Below, piece after piece: positions 63,972 to 64,000 of a DNA stretch of 64,000 nt. Below the pieces are notes generated by a model that saw nothing but the letters and a program-made list of their open reading frames with translations, had not been told where the DNA came from and did no database searches. The translations under genes were made by a program, and so were the position numbers. Source of the stretch: Paenibacillus montanisoli (GTDB lineage Bacteria; Bacillota; Bacilli; Paenibacillales; Paenibacillaceae); the NCBI RefSeq assembly GCF_003268025.1, contig NZ_QLUW01000003.1, positions 1 to 64,000 of the forward strand, written 5' to 3'. Within the stretch, counting starts at the first letter, position 1, and every line of letters begins with the position of its first letter.

Positions 63972-64000
63972 GGAATCTCATCATTTCCTTATGCGCGGTG
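63968..64000 (+). CDS. Nucleoside ABC transporter permease, 5' end only
   Basis: Eleven codons (MRNLIISLCAV) starting at the ATGA overlap with the ATPase gene. The hydrophobic start and position fit the NupP/BmpB-type permease expected next in this operon. Cut off by the window end. Confidence 0.6.
   Translation, partial: MRNLIISLCAV

Overview
The window looks like a chromosomal segment of a spore-former of the Paenibacillaceae (Paenibacillus/Cohnella type). The evidence is strong Shine-Dalgarno sites before almost every gene, a T-box leader on tyrS, an S-layer (SLH) protein, Bce-type and MurR/MurQ/NamZ genes of Firmicutes type, CcpA-like cre sites and a moderately high GC content. No insertion sequence, phage gene or CRISPR array was seen.

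Layout. 1-1.4 kb: 3' end of a 23S rRNA gene followed directly by 12 tRNA genes, with no 5S gene between them. 1.4-5.4 kb: catalase and a GH78-type rhamnosidase. 5.4-14.3 kb: a VanG/VanC-like D-Ala-D-Ser module (ligase, VanXY-type D,D-peptidase, membrane serine racemase VanT) fused in one locus with a Bce-type two-component system and ABC transporter. Three promoters here share one operator. 14.4-16.3 kb: xpt, a small membrane protein and a GntR regulator. 16.7-23.1 kb: a giant secreted beta-helix/metzincin/propeller/SLH protein split by a single in-frame TAA. 23.3-33.8 kb: sugar oxidoreductases, then a MurNAc salvage cluster (MurR-like regulator, MurQ, acetyltransferase, NamZ, BadF-type kinase, AmiE-like hydrolase) with palindromic operators. 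33.8-41.3 kb: a frameshifted PIG-L deacetylase, an LplABC-type sugar importer, and a GntR/enolase-superfamily/SMP-30 sugar-acid cluster. 41.4-44.0 kb: a secreted protein, a DUF805 protein and T-box tyrS. 44.2-54.2 kb: an RNA-repair island with Hen1-Pnkp, a methyltransferase, a phosphatase-like protein, two WYL proteins, and divergent RlaP-RtcB. 54.3-62.3 kb: an SH3b amidase, an OatA-like acetyltransferase, two arrays of short repeats, an MFS transporter and a BMP-family nucleoside-binding lipoprotein. The window ends in the ABC genes of that nucleoside importer.

Most interesting points. (1) D-Ala-D-Ser resistance genes under a Bce-type flux-sensing system, supported by three matching operators. 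(2) Two RNA-repair operons (Pnkp/Hen1 and RtcB/RlaP), 7 kb apart, sharing a 23-bp direct-repeat promoter element (20 of 23 identical) at the same distance from the -10 element; the adjacent WYL proteins are obvious candidate regulators. (3) Two arrays of four short palindromic or inverted repeats with similar 50-60-50 bp spacing. (4) Two genes broken by a single-base event.
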